Shown: positions 10,601 through 24,537, counted from the first letter of the stretch. The stretch is DNA of 64,000 bases from Liquidambar formosana (GCA_039720395.1 CM077834.1:4856607-4920606); one strand, 5' to 3'. Numbers and translations: made by a program. Notes: generated from the letters alone by a model not told the origin.

Positions 10601-13600
10601 AAACAATGTAAAAATATCTTCATCAAAAAATTACCTTGAAAGCCTGCATGTCAGAGAGGAGTTGAGAACACCCAGCACCAACACTGAGCATAAAAAAAAT
10701 CAGGAAACTTGTCAACAAATGCCTAGTGGCAAGGAATCTTCTTTTTTTTTTTTTTAACTTGGTAATATAAAATCAGCGATCTTTTCTTTTTTGTTTTTTG
10801 TTTAAAATTTCAGAAGTAACAAAGAGCAGATATTCACAAAACAAAGTAAGCTTCTTTTATAGTCTCTTTCAGAAAAATAATACTCTGTAATAAACCCATC
10901 AGTGGCCAGGAAGCTTCTTTATCATTTACTGATTTTTAAAATTACATCGAATCAGATATCTTTTCAAAAAAAAAAAAAAAATGAAGATTCATCTATTGAT
11001 TTGCAACACGTCCAAGTTATGGTCATAACTTTCTCATATCTAGCTTGAATCACGCACTTTAAGGCTCATTGAATAGAAAACTGAATAAAGATACTATCAA
11101 GAGTACCAATAACCATGTGATGGCATATGTGTAAATCAGAAACTTCTCTAAATATTGCACTTAGTGCATCCACACTGAATCATGTTATCAAACTTGATCA
11201 ATGTCTCAATGACTCCTGCATCAATAAGTAGTAACTCTTAAGAGAGAAATTTGAGCATTGACTCAACCTTTTGGGTATGGCCAATTATATACAAGTTTGA
11301 GCCTCTCAAGTATTTCAAGTTCAAAATTAATGGTTCAAATTTTAAAAGGGTTGTGTGAGGCAACCATAAGAACCTCAAATCAAACTGCCATTATTTACAA
11401 AAACTTCATAGTGTATAGTCAAAATGTTAAGTAGATAGACTTCTTGTAGAAAAAATAATAAAGAGACAAATGGATTGGGATCTGAAAATAGCAGACCAGA
11501 TTAAATAGCATTTAGCCAATACACTAACCTCCCCGTTCGTAGCACAAACTCTTCTGTTTCTTTGATAAGATCTTCAGTAAGCAAAGGTCCTTCCTACATA
11601 TGTACAGATTTAGACAGATGTGAAGAACAGGGGAATCTTAAAAAGTTCAAAAAGGTAATTATCTTTGGCATAATGTATTAACCAAACCTGAGTAATGGGG
11701 GAATATACAGGTTCGCCAGTTTCCAACATTGTTAAATTTTCAGATAGATGATCAGCTCCCAGTCGAAGAACAAGTTCCCCAGTGCTAACTCTAGCATACA
11801 GAACGGGGCTTGCAGGAACCATGCCCCCAGAAACAGCTGATTCTTCAACATTTGAACTGGCTCTTCCTATTACCGAATCTAATGATTCAGTGGCAATAAT
11901 GCGACGCCTTTTCCTGGAAACACAACAATTGATAACCTGCAACTGCTGATATAAAAGACAGGAACTTAGATCCGGAATCTCGTCCAGAGGAATGCCAGGT
12001 ATATGTCGTCCTTCCAACCAAAGTCTTCTCAGCTGCATGCATCAAAAGATTTACCGCAAAGATTCTTAAAATTGGACCATCCAAATCAGTGCATCTTATG
12101 TAAATGTTGAATCTCATCAAGATTTATTAGTAAATTCAGGGTCCTTTAAGGCATGCCTTCCAAACTTTTTGATTCATCCCATGCTCGAATGTGAGAGATT
12201 AGAATGCTAGAGGTCGATTAATGTGGAAACTCGCATTGGGCATTCTCTGGTGCTCATGGAAATAAGAAAATTCTCCTTTTTAATGGTATGGAAGCATCTT
12301 GCTTATGTGGAAACTCGCATTGGACAGTAGGTTTGTCTCTCATGTTGCTTTTTGGTGTTCAAATGTTCAATTATGTCAGAATTTAGAGAAAATATATAAA
12401 TAAGTAAATTCATGCAACAAAATTGTCCATATTGTATATTCATACACACACACAGGAATTTGTTTTTTAGAAATGTGTAAATTTATTGACATAAATCAGA
12501 TGTTGAGAGAATTGAAGAACAAGCAGCAAGAAATTCAAACTAACTGCAGTAATCCTTTATTATCAAGTAAACCATATTAGTTCAGTAATTTGAGTTCCAT
12601 AATGCACTTACTTCAGCAACAACCCTACACCAAAATAATGCCATTTTCCGCAAGGTCTTGAAGCTTCCAATAACTTCAGAGAGCTTAACAACAAAGCTTT
12701 CAGGAGGAGCACCATGAATATCTCTTGGCAAAGATGTCATGGCAGTATGTGTCTCTAAACCACTAGTGATCTTCCTCCTAAGGAAATGTCCCTCTGCGAA
12801 TATCTTGTAGATATTACAATGGAAGTGAAAGATCATCAAGGGATAAGGCAAAAAATAAAGTTGGCAAATTCATCCTAGGGAAAGATACTTTCACCAGGTC
12901 AACAAATATGCATTTACCTGCATCAAGAAGTGAATGGATCAAAGACAAAACCTTCTCGTCACCACCAAACTCAGGTGTAAACTTCTCCTCCTTGTCACGG
13001 AGAACTAATGACTTCACTGCAGATAGGCTCAAGCCCGCCCTCTCCCTGACAGGTGAAGAATCTCTGGATGATGCCATAAAATTTTTCATTGACTTAAACT
13101 TTTTCCCAGCCCTGCCGAAGGGATGAAAAAAAAATTGCATAAGAAGGTAAAAATATATTGTGCATGCTGAAAATTTTGAAGTTATTAATCTATTATAATG
13201 CAATATATAATAGAAGAGAATTTAGGTTACAACCATTAACTTGATTACTTTATACTCTGATATTATGGTGAAGCATACATTGTATCATAAATGCCATCTA
13301 ACTAGAGAATGAATCCATAAGAAGCAGGTATGTCATATAAGTAAATCACCTCAGGAAAGAAAGGAGGGGGCGAGGACAAAACAAATTCATCGCAACAACT
13401 CTAAGCATCTGAAATTTTGAATATCTTTATATATATATATATATATATATAAGGAAAAAAAATGTATATATTATGCTCTTCTTCAGAAAATGCAACAATT
13501 GTGAATGGTTGACAAGTTCTATGGAAAATTATCAGCAAAGCAGGACACCTAAGGCAAGGACTTGTGAAAATGCCAGCAACAAGAACTTACTCCAATGCAA

Positions 13601-15317
13601 TAGCTAATTGCTTCATGACAGATGATGAAGGAATGTTATCCGTGGTGGTGGCATTTAAACCTCCTACCGGGGAAACCATCTCTGGACCCTAAAAAACAAA
13701 ATAAAATAATTTTTTTTATAAATTAAAAAATAAATAAACATGCTGTTTTGAGACAAATGCCAATAATTGTCTAATTAATCCACATATCTTGAAGGCTGAC
13801 ATATTCAATGATAAATTTATATGAAGTATCGTCTCACCTTTGGTTCAGAAACACTTCTCGGGCTCCTTGGGCACAAATTTTCATCAAAAATCGGAAAAGA
13901 CATGTTCGAATTATCAGCTTTCTCAGTATCTTCAACTCCTTTTTTCCCTATTCTTATGTTCTTGAATCTATCATGCCAATCCTGTTTTGTCCCTATTGGT
14001 GCAGGTCTCCACCTTAAATGCTTTGATTCATGATGAGGCTGTATCATTGCATTTTCAATCATAACAATTCATCGACAGATTGATAAATATTTCAACATAA
14101 CGATAATTCATGCCTAATTGAAACCTTTGAAATTAAATAGGTTCCGTTGCCAGTCGACACATAATAGATAGGGACTGAATTTCTCTTACACTCTATTTGG
14201 TTGGTGGGAAAAATGTTAAGGGTATGAAGATAAAATTAACCTTAAAATTGCTCAACTAAGCATATTACAACTATTTGGCTTAATCGAGGGGAGCTCTTCA
14301 TTTTTTGATAATTCAACTTTCCCCACAACCAAACAGATGGTATTGGGCATTATTATTATAAGCTTGGCCCTAGAACATGGTATATATTTGTGCATAAACG
14401 AAACCTTCGAAATTAAATAATTCTGTAGCCAGTCACCACGTAATAGTCATCATATATATAGGAATTGAATTTTCTCTTGAGCTTTGTTTGGTTGATGACA
14501 AAATGTAGTAAAGGGTATGAAGAAATAAAAATTGACTACAAAAATGCTCAAGTGGGCATATTACAACTAATTGACCTAGTTGAGGCGAGCTGCTCATTCT
14601 TCAATAACAAAAATAACATTTTAAGGGTTAAAATAAAAAAGGATGAGCTGGATACGGTCCTAATATTCGTTCTTTTTTATAGAAAGTGGACACTCTCAAG
14701 ACTTGAACCTGTGCCTTTGCGCTCGGTAGCCCAAGACTTTTACCATTGCATGAATGGGCATCAATAGCAAAAATAACATAAACTATGAAATGAATTTTAT
14801 TTTATTAAATTTTCCCAGAAACCAAACAGAAGGTATTCCACCATGCTCAGCCCCAAGACATATATATATATCTATCAAAAATTAAAGAGCTTGATCCTGC
14901 ATTTTTTAAAATCAATAGCAGTAAAATTAAACTCGAAATAAATTATGATATATATGTGTGTGTGTGTGTGTGTGTTTGAATGTACCTTTGGCTCGCCGTC
15001 GTTGTCCGGAGACTCGGATTCCGATTGCTTTTTGGGATTGCCAGGCGATTGTCTATCAGAATCTTCTCCGATTGAAGATACATGAATATTCGTGCCAGAT
15101 TCATAATTTTCAAAAGTATCAGTTAAAAGGGTACTGTAGTTAAAAGAAAAGAAAAAAAAATTTGTGATTGAGGTTAAAAGGGAAATTTTTAGAAAATTCG
15201 TGTACCTCGATGATCGGATTTTAAATCGGATTTAATATCGGTGAGAACCCTCTCCGCTTTAGCTGCCGCAGAATGGAAGGCTGTCCTTGCTTTGGACACA
15301 ATGGAGGACGCCTCCAT
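7656..15317 (-). CDS. RAB3GAP1: Rab3 GTPase-activating protein catalytic subunit homologue, with a frameshift in exon 10
   Basis: Fourteen exons, in transcription order: 15317-15206, 15065-14986, 14038-13838, 13688-13591, 13111-12918, 12793-12612, 12032-11688, 11593-11529, 10683-10635, 10497-10340, 9917-9833, 9733-9664, 8659-8519, 7982-7656. The family is recognised from QAFKAANPGCILEDFVRWHSP followed by LWRELWETAKPVPAVKQ. This is the signature of the Rab3GAP catalytic C-terminal domain, which in animals pairs with a regulatory subunit and acts on Rab18/Rab3 at ER and trafficking membranes. The N-terminus is MEASSIVSKARTAFHSAAAK. Phases agree at every junction except exon 10, where a GATG repeat (near 10391-10398) adds 4 bp and brings a TGA at 10387-10389. 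Without those 4 bp the product would be about 700 residues. The exon 2 start is uncertain: the stronger acceptor (exon from 15133) is out of frame. Confidence 0.85.
14120..14840. repeat. Two diverged direct copies of a TTTGGTTG-type repeat in Rab3GAP intron 2
   Basis: A unit beginning near 14123 (CCTTTGAAATTAAATA, then CCAGTCGACACATAATAG and CTATTTGGTTGGTGGG) recurs near 14403 (CCTTCGAAATTAAATA, CCAGTCACCACGTAATAG, CTTTGTTTGGTTGATG). Both units end near CCAAACAGA.GGTATT. They look like old MITE-derived copies. Confidence 0.55.
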
Positions 15318-15340
15318 TTCGGCTCCTGGGTGCGTGGGTT

Positions 15341-15367
15341 AGAGGAGAGAGAGAGAGAGAGAGAGAG
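15341..15367. repeat. GA microsatellite in the Rab3GAP 5' leader
   Basis: Uninterrupted GA run 24-50 bp upstream of the predicted start codon. Similar CT/GA tracts precede MSH5 and APR in this window. Confidence 0.8.
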
Positions 15368-18030
15368 GTGTCACGAAAATGGGGGCATGATTGCAGGGAG
15401 AGAGAGAGAAGGAGGGATGGTGGAGATGATACCAGAGTTGTGAGAGAGAAAGAGAGTGAGTTTTTCTAGTTTTAAAAATAGATTAATAAATATTTATCTG
15501 CTTATAATATGTCAACCCATAATATTCTACGCTAGCACTTTCAATTAGGATATGAATAAAAGAGAGTTTCATACTTTATTGCTTCCTCCTTTTTTGCCAT
15601 TTTTCTTTTCTTTTTCTTTTCTTTTTTTTTTGTTCTTTTTTTTTTTCTTTTAATTCCAAACAACATAAAAAAGTCCAAACCTCAAAACAGATATAGCAGC
15701 TAATCATACAGAGTTATTTTCTTAATTAGTTGATGAAGTTGTCATGTTACTTGAACAAATGAATTTCTACCCTTTAACATTTTTCTTTTTAATGCATAAA
15801 ACTATAAAAGTTTTGAATCCCTTCTTTGTTAGAGGTACGGAAAGAAAAATGTTGAAAAATACCTATAGGCCTACTAATTTCTTTTTGTCAAATATAATTG
15901 TCAATGTGACTAATGACAAATTAATAATTTATAAACATATTGATAGAAATAGCTAACAAAAATATTTGGGCCATATAGCATAATTCTCGTGAATTGAGTT
16001 TGTCAAATGCGGGCACCTTCATCCCTATTCATACGAGTTTTACAATCTATATAGGTTACTATGATATGGAAGTCAAGAAATGTGCTAAATTATCATATAA
16101 GCCTTTGGGTACTTGTTCAAGTCTTCTATATTTTACATCAGTGTCTTATCACCATTTTCGAATTAAAAAAATCAAATCGAATCACATACAAGTAAAGTAT
16201 TGGTGGAATGAGTCGGATGTGTGGGTTGTACTTGAAATTCCACACTCCCTTGAAAAATTAGGTCCTTTTTTTTTTCTTTTTCTTTTTTTTGATTTATGTA
16301 GTTTGCTACAATGATATAAACCACATAATATTTCCTCTTTGAAAGGACCCGTATTTTGGGATTTCTTTAAATATATGAGAGTTCCTCAATATGCTCACGA
16401 GCACATCCTTATCATTGTCAATATGACTAATTTGACGAAATGTCATGTAAATTATGTTCACACACAACATTGGCATTCACACACAACGTGGCGTGTGCGC
16501 GACTTGTACGGGTTGGCAATTCAACATGGAGGCCATTTATATAATGCTCGAGCAAGTTAAAATTTTAGTGGATACACGAATGGGATGAAAGGCAAATCAG
16601 CAAGTGGATGCATTCTGTGATATTTTGAGAGCAAGAACCTTTCATGTTTGAGATGCTTCCCATTTTAAGCAACCTTATTTCTCGCAAATGTGATGACAAT
16701 TAAAACTCATCTCACAGATAAATATTTTCCAACTTTACACCAACTTTAATGTGGACATTTTAGAAATATAAGAACATAATCACGGCGCTGAGAATTTCAC
16801 AAAAATATTTAGGTCTTATTCATTTGTCGAGTTAGTGGGATTTGAATGACTCCATTTGTGCAACAATATGGCTTCTATGACATAAATTCATTAGTGTTTT
16901 GAATATGCCACTTAAAGAAAAAGCTTGAACTATCACCAAAATTGGACTTTTTTTTCTTTCTTTTTAAAAATAAAAAAAATTGTCAGTAAAGATATTTAGG
17001 CCAATCTGTTTAGTTTCTTAGAACAAAGGTAAGGTCACTTTCTATTTCACGTTAGTTAACACTCGTGAGAAACTTGATCGGTAACAAATCGTAAAAAAGA
17101 GTGAAAAATCCACCCTTTGACAGTTCAACTAATAAAGGCGAATTTGTAATTGTGTGATTAGGTGCACGATTTCCAATTTGATTCTCCATTAAGACAATCC
17201 AAAATTTAAGTGGAGGCTGTGACGATAAATTGTTGCACTAGTCTCTTAGGAAGTTTAGATTTCATAGGTGACTCCGAAATACTTATTTTCCACTGTTAAA
17301 AAATAAAAAGAAAAATAAAAAGAAAAAAAGAAAAAGGGTGAGTGAGAAGTGCTGGAACCCAAAACCTTCAACTAATTAATTGGATTATAAACTTGGTTGG
17401 GGCGATCCCAAAAACAAATCCTTAAATTATATGTGGATCAGAGGCTAGGGCATGATGATTATTCTAGTCTATTGATCATTTAATAAGTAACAATGTAATC
17501 CAGGTTCATCTATCAGCTATGACGTTAACGCAGCCAATGCATGACTGCCACGTACGCATTCATAGAACGTATATTGGGTTAGGGAATCCGGACAGAACCG
17601 TGTGAAACGTACACAGGAGGCCAACAGTGATCTCTTATTTTAACAAGTCAACTTGCAAATTAAAGGATGCTCTTAATTAACTGATGAAATTTGTCTTTGC
17701 GTTGGGCTTAGTCTAATTAAAAAATTTCCCTATCAAACAAAAAATATTTAGAAATTAAAAATTAATATAGACGAGTGCCGGTTTAGTACTGCATCCATGG
17801 TGAGAGAGACTTGACAATATGGTTTGCAAACTATTAGAGGAGGCGGCACACACTATGTGCATGAACACGTTATCCTACTATTATCATTTTTAATACCATT
17901 TAATTATTCATTAGCACAACTTGAAGATATGAATCAATAATTTTTGAGATTTAAGTTTTAAGGAGCGAAAAGTATTAGATTTGCTTTTTCACTCTTTCTT
18001 GGAACTAGTCATCAATTTGGTTTATCCTAT
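15368..18030. other. Intergenic sequence, no gene seen
   Basis: AT-rich with T and A runs. Reading frames of 70-106 codons (15744-15956, 15994-16314, 16339-16560) have ordinary AT-rich composition and no recognisable motif. I saw no transposon ends. Confidence 0.45.
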
Positions 18031-18114
18031 GGGTGTGTTTGGCTTGTGGGAATGGATTAATGGGAATGGGCATAACATTCCTAAGAGTTAGATTCCCACG
18101 TACCAAACGCACCC
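18031..18114. mobile_element. Very short MITE-like foldback
   Basis: The left end GGGTGTGTTTGGCTTGTGGGAAT pairs with the right end, which reads inverted GGGTGCGTTTGGTACGTGGGAAT. TAT flanks both ends, a possible 3-bp duplication. The element is only 84 bp and non-coding. Confidence 0.55.
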
Positions 18115-18715
18115 TATGCGTTAAGTGACACAGAATGAACGATAATCTCATCAGTGTTCTATAGGATTAGTCACACCAAAGCTAATATATAAAAGGGCTC
18201 AAACATCTTAACTGTCAACAAAAAAAAAAAAATATATATATATATATATAAGAGAGTGATGTGCATTATTAATGAGAGCTAGTATGTTTGACAAGATTTT
18301 TTTATGGATGTTGATTTATTTATTTATTTGTTTTTAAAGTAGGTTGATGGATGATGATTTTGTAGACTAAATCCATTCACTATGAGAATTTTAATTCACA
18401 ATCTTTTGTCACTATCAAAACAAAAGCAAAATAAAAAATTAAAAAAAAATATTAATATTTTTATTAATTTTTAATTTGTCATTATCATATCAACTGATTA
18501 GTAGATAGGTTTAGCATTCTTCAATTTGTTATCGCTTATAGGAAATGACAGTCTTTAATCGTTATGGTAATAGGAGTACTTATTTATTTGATAATACTAA
18601 TTTATATGTTTCAAACTAAATTTTGAAATGTTATGGCAGTCATCTTCATCTTTCCAAATTCAAGAAAATCGTCGGGTTCACATTGCATTTGGCAAGTTTT
18701 TAGTTTAATAATCTA

Positions 18716-19307
18716 TCTTATACTATAAAAGAGAGTTATCCTTACAGTCAGCATTGGGTGACATGGAGCCTTCACCACCTTTCCCTCAAAAAACTAATCC
18801 TCTCATCATTTTTAGGCTTACACTACATAATCTTAATGACATCAACTTTTTTTTTTTTTTTTCCTTCCTTCCCCATACAGTTTTTCTCTCTCTCTCCCTC
18901 TCTTCCCTGTACACTCTTTCTCTCCCTTCTTCTCTCTCTCTCTCTCTTTTTTTTATTTTTTTCCCTTCCTTCCGTCTCTGTTTTTTCTTTGTTTTTTTTC
19001 TTTTTTTTTCTCATTCTTTTTCCCTTCTCCCATTCGCCTCTCTCTTTCCTCTCTTATCAGTTTATCAGGTAGACCGGTACATATTTTCTCTCTCTCTCTC
19101 TCTCTCTTTCTCTCAACCATCTCAAATTTTGAAATGAAAATTTTAGGCCCATATCAAACTCTCTCTCTATTTCTTTGATCAATAGTTTCTTCTTTGAATT
19201 TAAGGTTTAAATTTCTCAAAGAGGGTTCAAATTTTAAATCAGTTCTCATTGATTTTTTTTTTTTTTTTTTTTTTTTGTTCCCGGGCATCGCCCGGGGTTT
19301 CTGCTAG
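18716..19307 (+). mobile_element. Non-autonomous Helitron 1
   Basis: It starts TCTTATACTATAAAAG and ends in CTAG at 19304-19307. Just before the end is a perfect 7-bp stem with a 3-base loop, CCCGGGCATCGCCCGGG (19280-19296). It is inserted between A (18715) and T (19308), as Helitrons are. The roughly 590-bp body is CT-rich and has no Rep/helicase coding. A start four bases upstream at 18712 is also possible. Confidence 0.88.
19280..19296 (+). terminator. 3' hairpin of Helitron 1
   Basis: Palindrome with a 7-bp stem (CCCGGGC/GCCCGGG) and loop ATC, 7 bp upstream of the terminal CTAG. In Helitrons this hairpin marks the end of rolling-circle transposition. Confidence 0.85.
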
Positions 19308-19621
19308 TAAGCTCATAAAACAAACTGCATTTGTTGTCCGAACCAAATGCTAACTTCAGACAATGAATAATATATATATATATTTTTTACATCAATTCAG
19401 ATAATATTTATCACCGGCTGCTTATGGGATACCGCACTCACAAAATAAATATTTTAAGTTTGGTCAACGCGGGTGAGGTCATGGATGTATGAGTGCATCA
19501 CCCACATGTTGTATTTTAAAAACAAATATAATCATGGACAACAACTATTACAAGTTAAAGCAACCATTATATATGAAAAATTCATCCTAATCTCAATCTC
19601 ATATATATATATATATATATA

Positions 19622-19790
19622 GGATGATGATCAGGTAAGCACGTGCTGATATAACTTATATCAAAACCTGTATTGGGAGTTGTACCTTATGCATCAGTAA
19701 GATATAAGGTGCATTGAAACAATGCAAGGGGTACAACCCCTAATACATAGTACTGATGTAACTTACATTAGCATGTGCTGATGAGATCAC

Positions 19791-19795
<5 letters not shown>
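19622..19795. mobile_element. Foldback MITE inserted in a TA microsatellite
   Basis: The left arm (GATGATCAGGTAAGCACGTGC, then TGATATAACTTATATC) is mirrored by the right arm read inverted (GGTGATCTCATCAGCACATGC, TAATGTAAGTTACATC). Inner sequence around GGGAGTTGTACCTTATGCAT and its inverted equivalent also pair. (TA)n repeats flank both sides, at about 19600-19620 and 19798-19829. Confidence 0.6.
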
Positions 19796-19833
<38 letters not shown>

Positions 19834-20160
19834 AGAGAGAGAGAGAGAGTTGTTCTCATGCGAGATATTCTAGACTATCTTGCATGATCACAATTGTTTG
19901 TGGTCAACATCATAAACACCTGATATCAATAGATTATTATGATTGTAGAGGATATTTAAAATACCCTGCACATGATCGTAAGTCTATTGAATGATTTTAT
20001 TATTATTTTGGTACTTTTAATTTTTTATTATTTCAAGCATTAGGGATTTATTTGCTTATCGTGAGTAGTTTTTAAAGTTTAGATAATTACATTTGAGTCC
20101 TTTAAAATCATATTGATGGGGTGTTATGTCAATTGGATTCCATATAACATTTCTCATTTG

Positions 20161-20626
20161 CTAAGGGTTCATTTGGGCATTCAAATAAAGAGTATTGAAG
20201 ACAAAAATTCATCACTTTGAATGAAAAAAATTAAAGAGAATGATATTCATCATCACAAATAATAATATAAATTTAAAATAGTGACATCTCAATAATTTAT
20301 TAACACCTACGAGGATAGCGTGGTTGATAAAAGGACTCTAGATCAGAAATTATAAGTATTGAATTCGAGTTTCCACTTTTTTATTATTAGATGTACGAGC
20401 TTGTAAGTGATTTGTCCATCACTAAGGAATTAGTTTACACCCAATGGCTTAGAGTATCCCTCGTTTGATAAAAAACAATAAATAAATAAAATGATCACAT
20501 ATCATCAACTACAGCGATGATTGCAACATTTTCAATAATCTTATTTTAAATTTGTGCCTTCAACACCATATAAAATACAATAAAATCATTGAATTTCTAT
20601 TCCAACACCCAAACAAGCTCTTAGTA
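20161..20626. mobile_element. Possible MITE upstream of MSH5
   Basis: The left end CTAAGGGTTCATTTGGGCATT resembles the inverted right end CTAAGAGCTTGTTTGGGTGTT, with AT-rich sequence between and no coding frame. I could not define a TSD, so the boundaries are approximate. Confidence 0.4.
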
Positions 20627-20800
20627 AATCCTCAAAAAAAAATTATAAATAAATAAATAAATACAACAAAGACGAACTTGGAAGAAAATAGGTAAGCATT
20701 GCAAAGTCGGGGGCGTAAAACGACGTCGGTTGAACAGCACTTGCTTTGCCGCGACTCTTAAATCCTTGTTTCGGAGTGGGAAACACTCTGCTCTATAACG

Positions 20801-20802
<2 letters not shown>

Positions 20803-20832
<30 letters not shown>
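20803..20832. repeat. CT microsatellite in the MSH5 5' leader
   Basis: About 15 CT units ending some 32 bp upstream of the MSH5 start codon. Confidence 0.8.
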
Positions 20833-20834
<2 letters not shown>

Positions 20835-20863
20835 CGTGTCTCTCTTCTCCGTGAGCAGCAAAG

Positions 20864-20987
20864 ATGGAGGAATTTGACGAGACTGAAGCCGTTCCGCAGG
20901 TGAGTTTCTTCACCAATCACATCGCTTTCAATTCGGTTTGAATTTTCTCATCTTACTCGAAATGCAAAACACAATCCACATTTTGTG

Positions 20988-21035
<48 letters not shown>

Positions 21036-24000
21036 TATTCGTTATTTGAATTTTGTATGATTCTAGGTTTTATATTTTGACTAATGCATTGTAATCTGAA
21101 CCTTATTGCCAGCATTTTTACCTGTTTTTCTTATGATAAATGCATTCCTTACTGTCTGTTTGGTTGATGAGAAAATGAAAGGAAATAAAGAAAAACTAAA
21201 ACGACGACAAAACCTTATCGCCATTGTTATTTAACGATTTTATTCTGATTCACGCTTTCCTTACTATTTGTTTGGTTGATGATAAAAATTGAAAGAAAAG
21301 AGAACGGAGAAAAAAACGTGTCTAATGTTTATTATTTTCGTTTTCAATGAACGAAAATAATCAATTCAATGAAGCTAGATAATTGTATTAGACTCGATCG
21401 AGTGAAGGAAAATAATTTTTATTTTTATTTTTAAATTTTTTTGTTTTTCCTTTTGTGTGTGCATGCGCACTCGAGTGCGTTTCTGTTTTCTCAGGTCGCA
21501 GATAATGTGAACTTCCATTCGACATTTTTTATTTTTTATTTTTCTTGACAACCAGTGTCCAGAGGAGCCTCACTGCTTGATTTCAGCGAAAGCTGGTGAA
21601 AATTACTCTCTGGTTTCTGCATTAGAACACTTGAATATGGTTTTCTTTTTCTACTTTTTTTCCTGAATAACTCCTGTCATAATATGGAGGATAGTTGATG
21701 ATGGTTGTCAATTTACACTAGATCATCATAGTTTCTGCCTTGTGTTCCAGCATCCATGCTAAGGGTTATTGTCAATTGCTAGAAACTAATGATTATTGTT
21801 AACAATGAGATCTATATCTGCCTCCTTTACATATTGTAAACACACCGAAGTCTGTAAATTGCATAAATGACTCGCTTACTATCTTTTGAACTTAATCCAT
21901 TTATTTGGCTTCCTGTACAGGTCTATATGGCATGCATTCTTCATGGTCATCAGTGAGTTCTTAGTCCCGGAATTATGTTCTGTTAATGACCCCAACATGT
22001 CTTTGTTTTGTGTGTCAAAAGATAAAAGAACTGGTGGTCAAGAGATGACGTCTATAGAGATTGATGTTCTAATGGAAGCACATTTGATATATTAATGTGT
22101 AAAAACTAGTTTCCAGATTCACATGATGACTGTTCAGGAAATGCCTTTCATGATGTAGTTAGCCAAATTTAGCAACTGTTTCCTCTTTTCTCTCTGTCTC
22201 AACCCATATTCTTTTTGGCCTTTCTCTTCTCCTCATAACTCCCATTTGAATCCTGTTGCTCCTCCTTATGGGTGCAGTTGTTGGTCTTCATTGCACTCAA
22301 CCAAATTATCTTCAATCACATTCTGACTTTCCCTTCTCCTGTTTTTGTTTGCTGCTAAGCCTACTTTGTTGCACATTTGTGGAAAAGCTCTACTAGCAAG
22401 AACTTTTTTTACTGTTCTCATCAAAATGGAACTGTTTTACCATTAAATAAGAAATTGAACTTAATGAGTGATATAGATGCAAATTGATACAATATTCATA
22501 TTATTAAAAAGCCTTGTTATGTACAAGGTACTAGAAGTCCTAGGAATACATAATGTTCTCTACCTCTACTAATTAAAATGCTCAAATTGGTAATATACCA
22601 GCAAAAAGTAAGTATAATCAAAGATGTTGCTCATAATATATAGTTCATAGAACTAGCAATTTCTATTCTTGAATCCAAGTCGGATATATATAATTTTAAA
22701 TTTATCACTTCACAAATTTTTTTTGCCAGAATAGGAGTTTCTTACTACGATTCCAGTATTCGCCAACTTCATGTTCTGGAAGTTTGGGAAGATGGGAGTG
22801 CGGACTTTCCCCTGATTGATCTGGGTACAATCTTCCTTTCTCCTTAATTGGAATGTAATTATTTCATATAGCTTCATCAGTTTGATGTTGTGTGTCTAAT
22901 TGAAGTTAAGGATTCTGGATTGGCCTCACTCAAATTGTTTTGTGTTCTTTGTCTCATAATCTTCACTGATATCTGCTTTGGGATCTATTGGTACTTTTAA
23001 GACTTGTAGTTTCATGTAGCTTATGTATTGCTGATGACTAATGCTGGTTCAGTGAAATATCAAGCCAATCCCATGATCATATACACAAGCACTAAAAGTG
23101 AAGAATCCTTATTGTCTGCCTTACAACGAGGTGGTATGTTGCTCAGTACCTGGTTGACTTGCACAACTATCAGCTTGTGGCCCTTGTTTTACTATATAAA
23201 TTGATGCAGATGGAATAAATCAGGCGCCAACTGTGAAGCTTATGAAAAGCTCAATATTCTGCTATGAGCAAGCATGGCACAGGTACGAAAAGTGTCCGCA
23301 AAATGTTGTAATGTGCTTTTGTTTACTAATTTTTGGAGTTATATTAACTTAAATAAATCTAATGGGTTGAAAAGAAATTTAGAACTAAAAAATCTAATGG
23401 GTTTAAAATAAATTTAGAACTAAAATATTCATTTGTCTCTCTTTGTTTGTGTAATTCAAATTTATAAAAACTAATCCTGAACCTATGTTTTGCGAGTGAC
23501 ACTTGGTTTTTATATTGTATTTTTGTATTTGATTTTCTCTCAATAAATCTACTTTATCTATTTCATTTTTAATGTCAATGGGAACATCAACCCTTTACCT
23601 CGGATGTGGAGGCCTTCTAGATCACGGTTTTCTTTTGTTATCTTAGAGTGAGATATATAATATTTGTTCTTGCCCTGTTAAATGGCCTCCACCCTAAAGG
23701 CTTTGAAGAGAAATTTTGATGTAAAACTTTAATGATTCCTGATGACTAAAAGAGGATATGAAATATTTTAAATGATCAAATTTCAGATTCATCAATTTTT
23801 TTGCACCTTAGACTGAAAAGCATATTATGGATAGCTAGGCAAGGGAACAAGCTTATGGAGTTGTAGACTTGAACTGGTAGAAATTGTTAACTTAGATGAG
23901 CTCATGCGACAATTGGATGGTTATGATTCTGAAAAAAATGAAACAACGTGCCAGCACATAGATGAAAGTCCCAATTTTTTTTGGACCTCTTTCATAATGA

Positions 24001-24492
24001 TGTCCCTACACTTTGTGGACTTCTTTTCTTTTTAAAAGAAGGTGTGGTTACTGGAAGCTTTTGCTGGAGGGTTGTGTAAAAATTTAAGGAACGATTTTAT
24101 TATTTATTTGGATCATTATTACATTCACTGAACATTTGTGACAGTTTTTTTAAATGATTGCATGCCTCCTCTGAACTAGTTTGGTTATTTGCAAATGGGT
24201 ATAACCCTTTTTTTAATTAGTCTTTTCGTTATGGTTAACGGATTCTTCTGCACCATTGCTTGTACCAGAAAAGGTGTTTGTTCTCCGGTTCTAAAGGAAC
24301 ATAGTAAAAAGTAAAATATTTTCTGGGATATGCACTTGAATTTTCCTTGAAGGTGCTTAACCTTCTTGAAGCGAATGACATGTTCCACACCTTAAGAACA
24401 CACTATGACAAAGTACTGACAAACACATTTTCTTGGTACAACCACTCTTGGTACCATATTGTGCACATTTTTTATGATGAATTTCTCATTCA

Positions 24493-24537
<45 letters not shown>

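Noticed and set aside
18754..19137. 127-codon Ser/Leu/Phe-rich frame
   Set aside because: CT-rich body of Helitron 1; no domain, and open in two overlapping frames.
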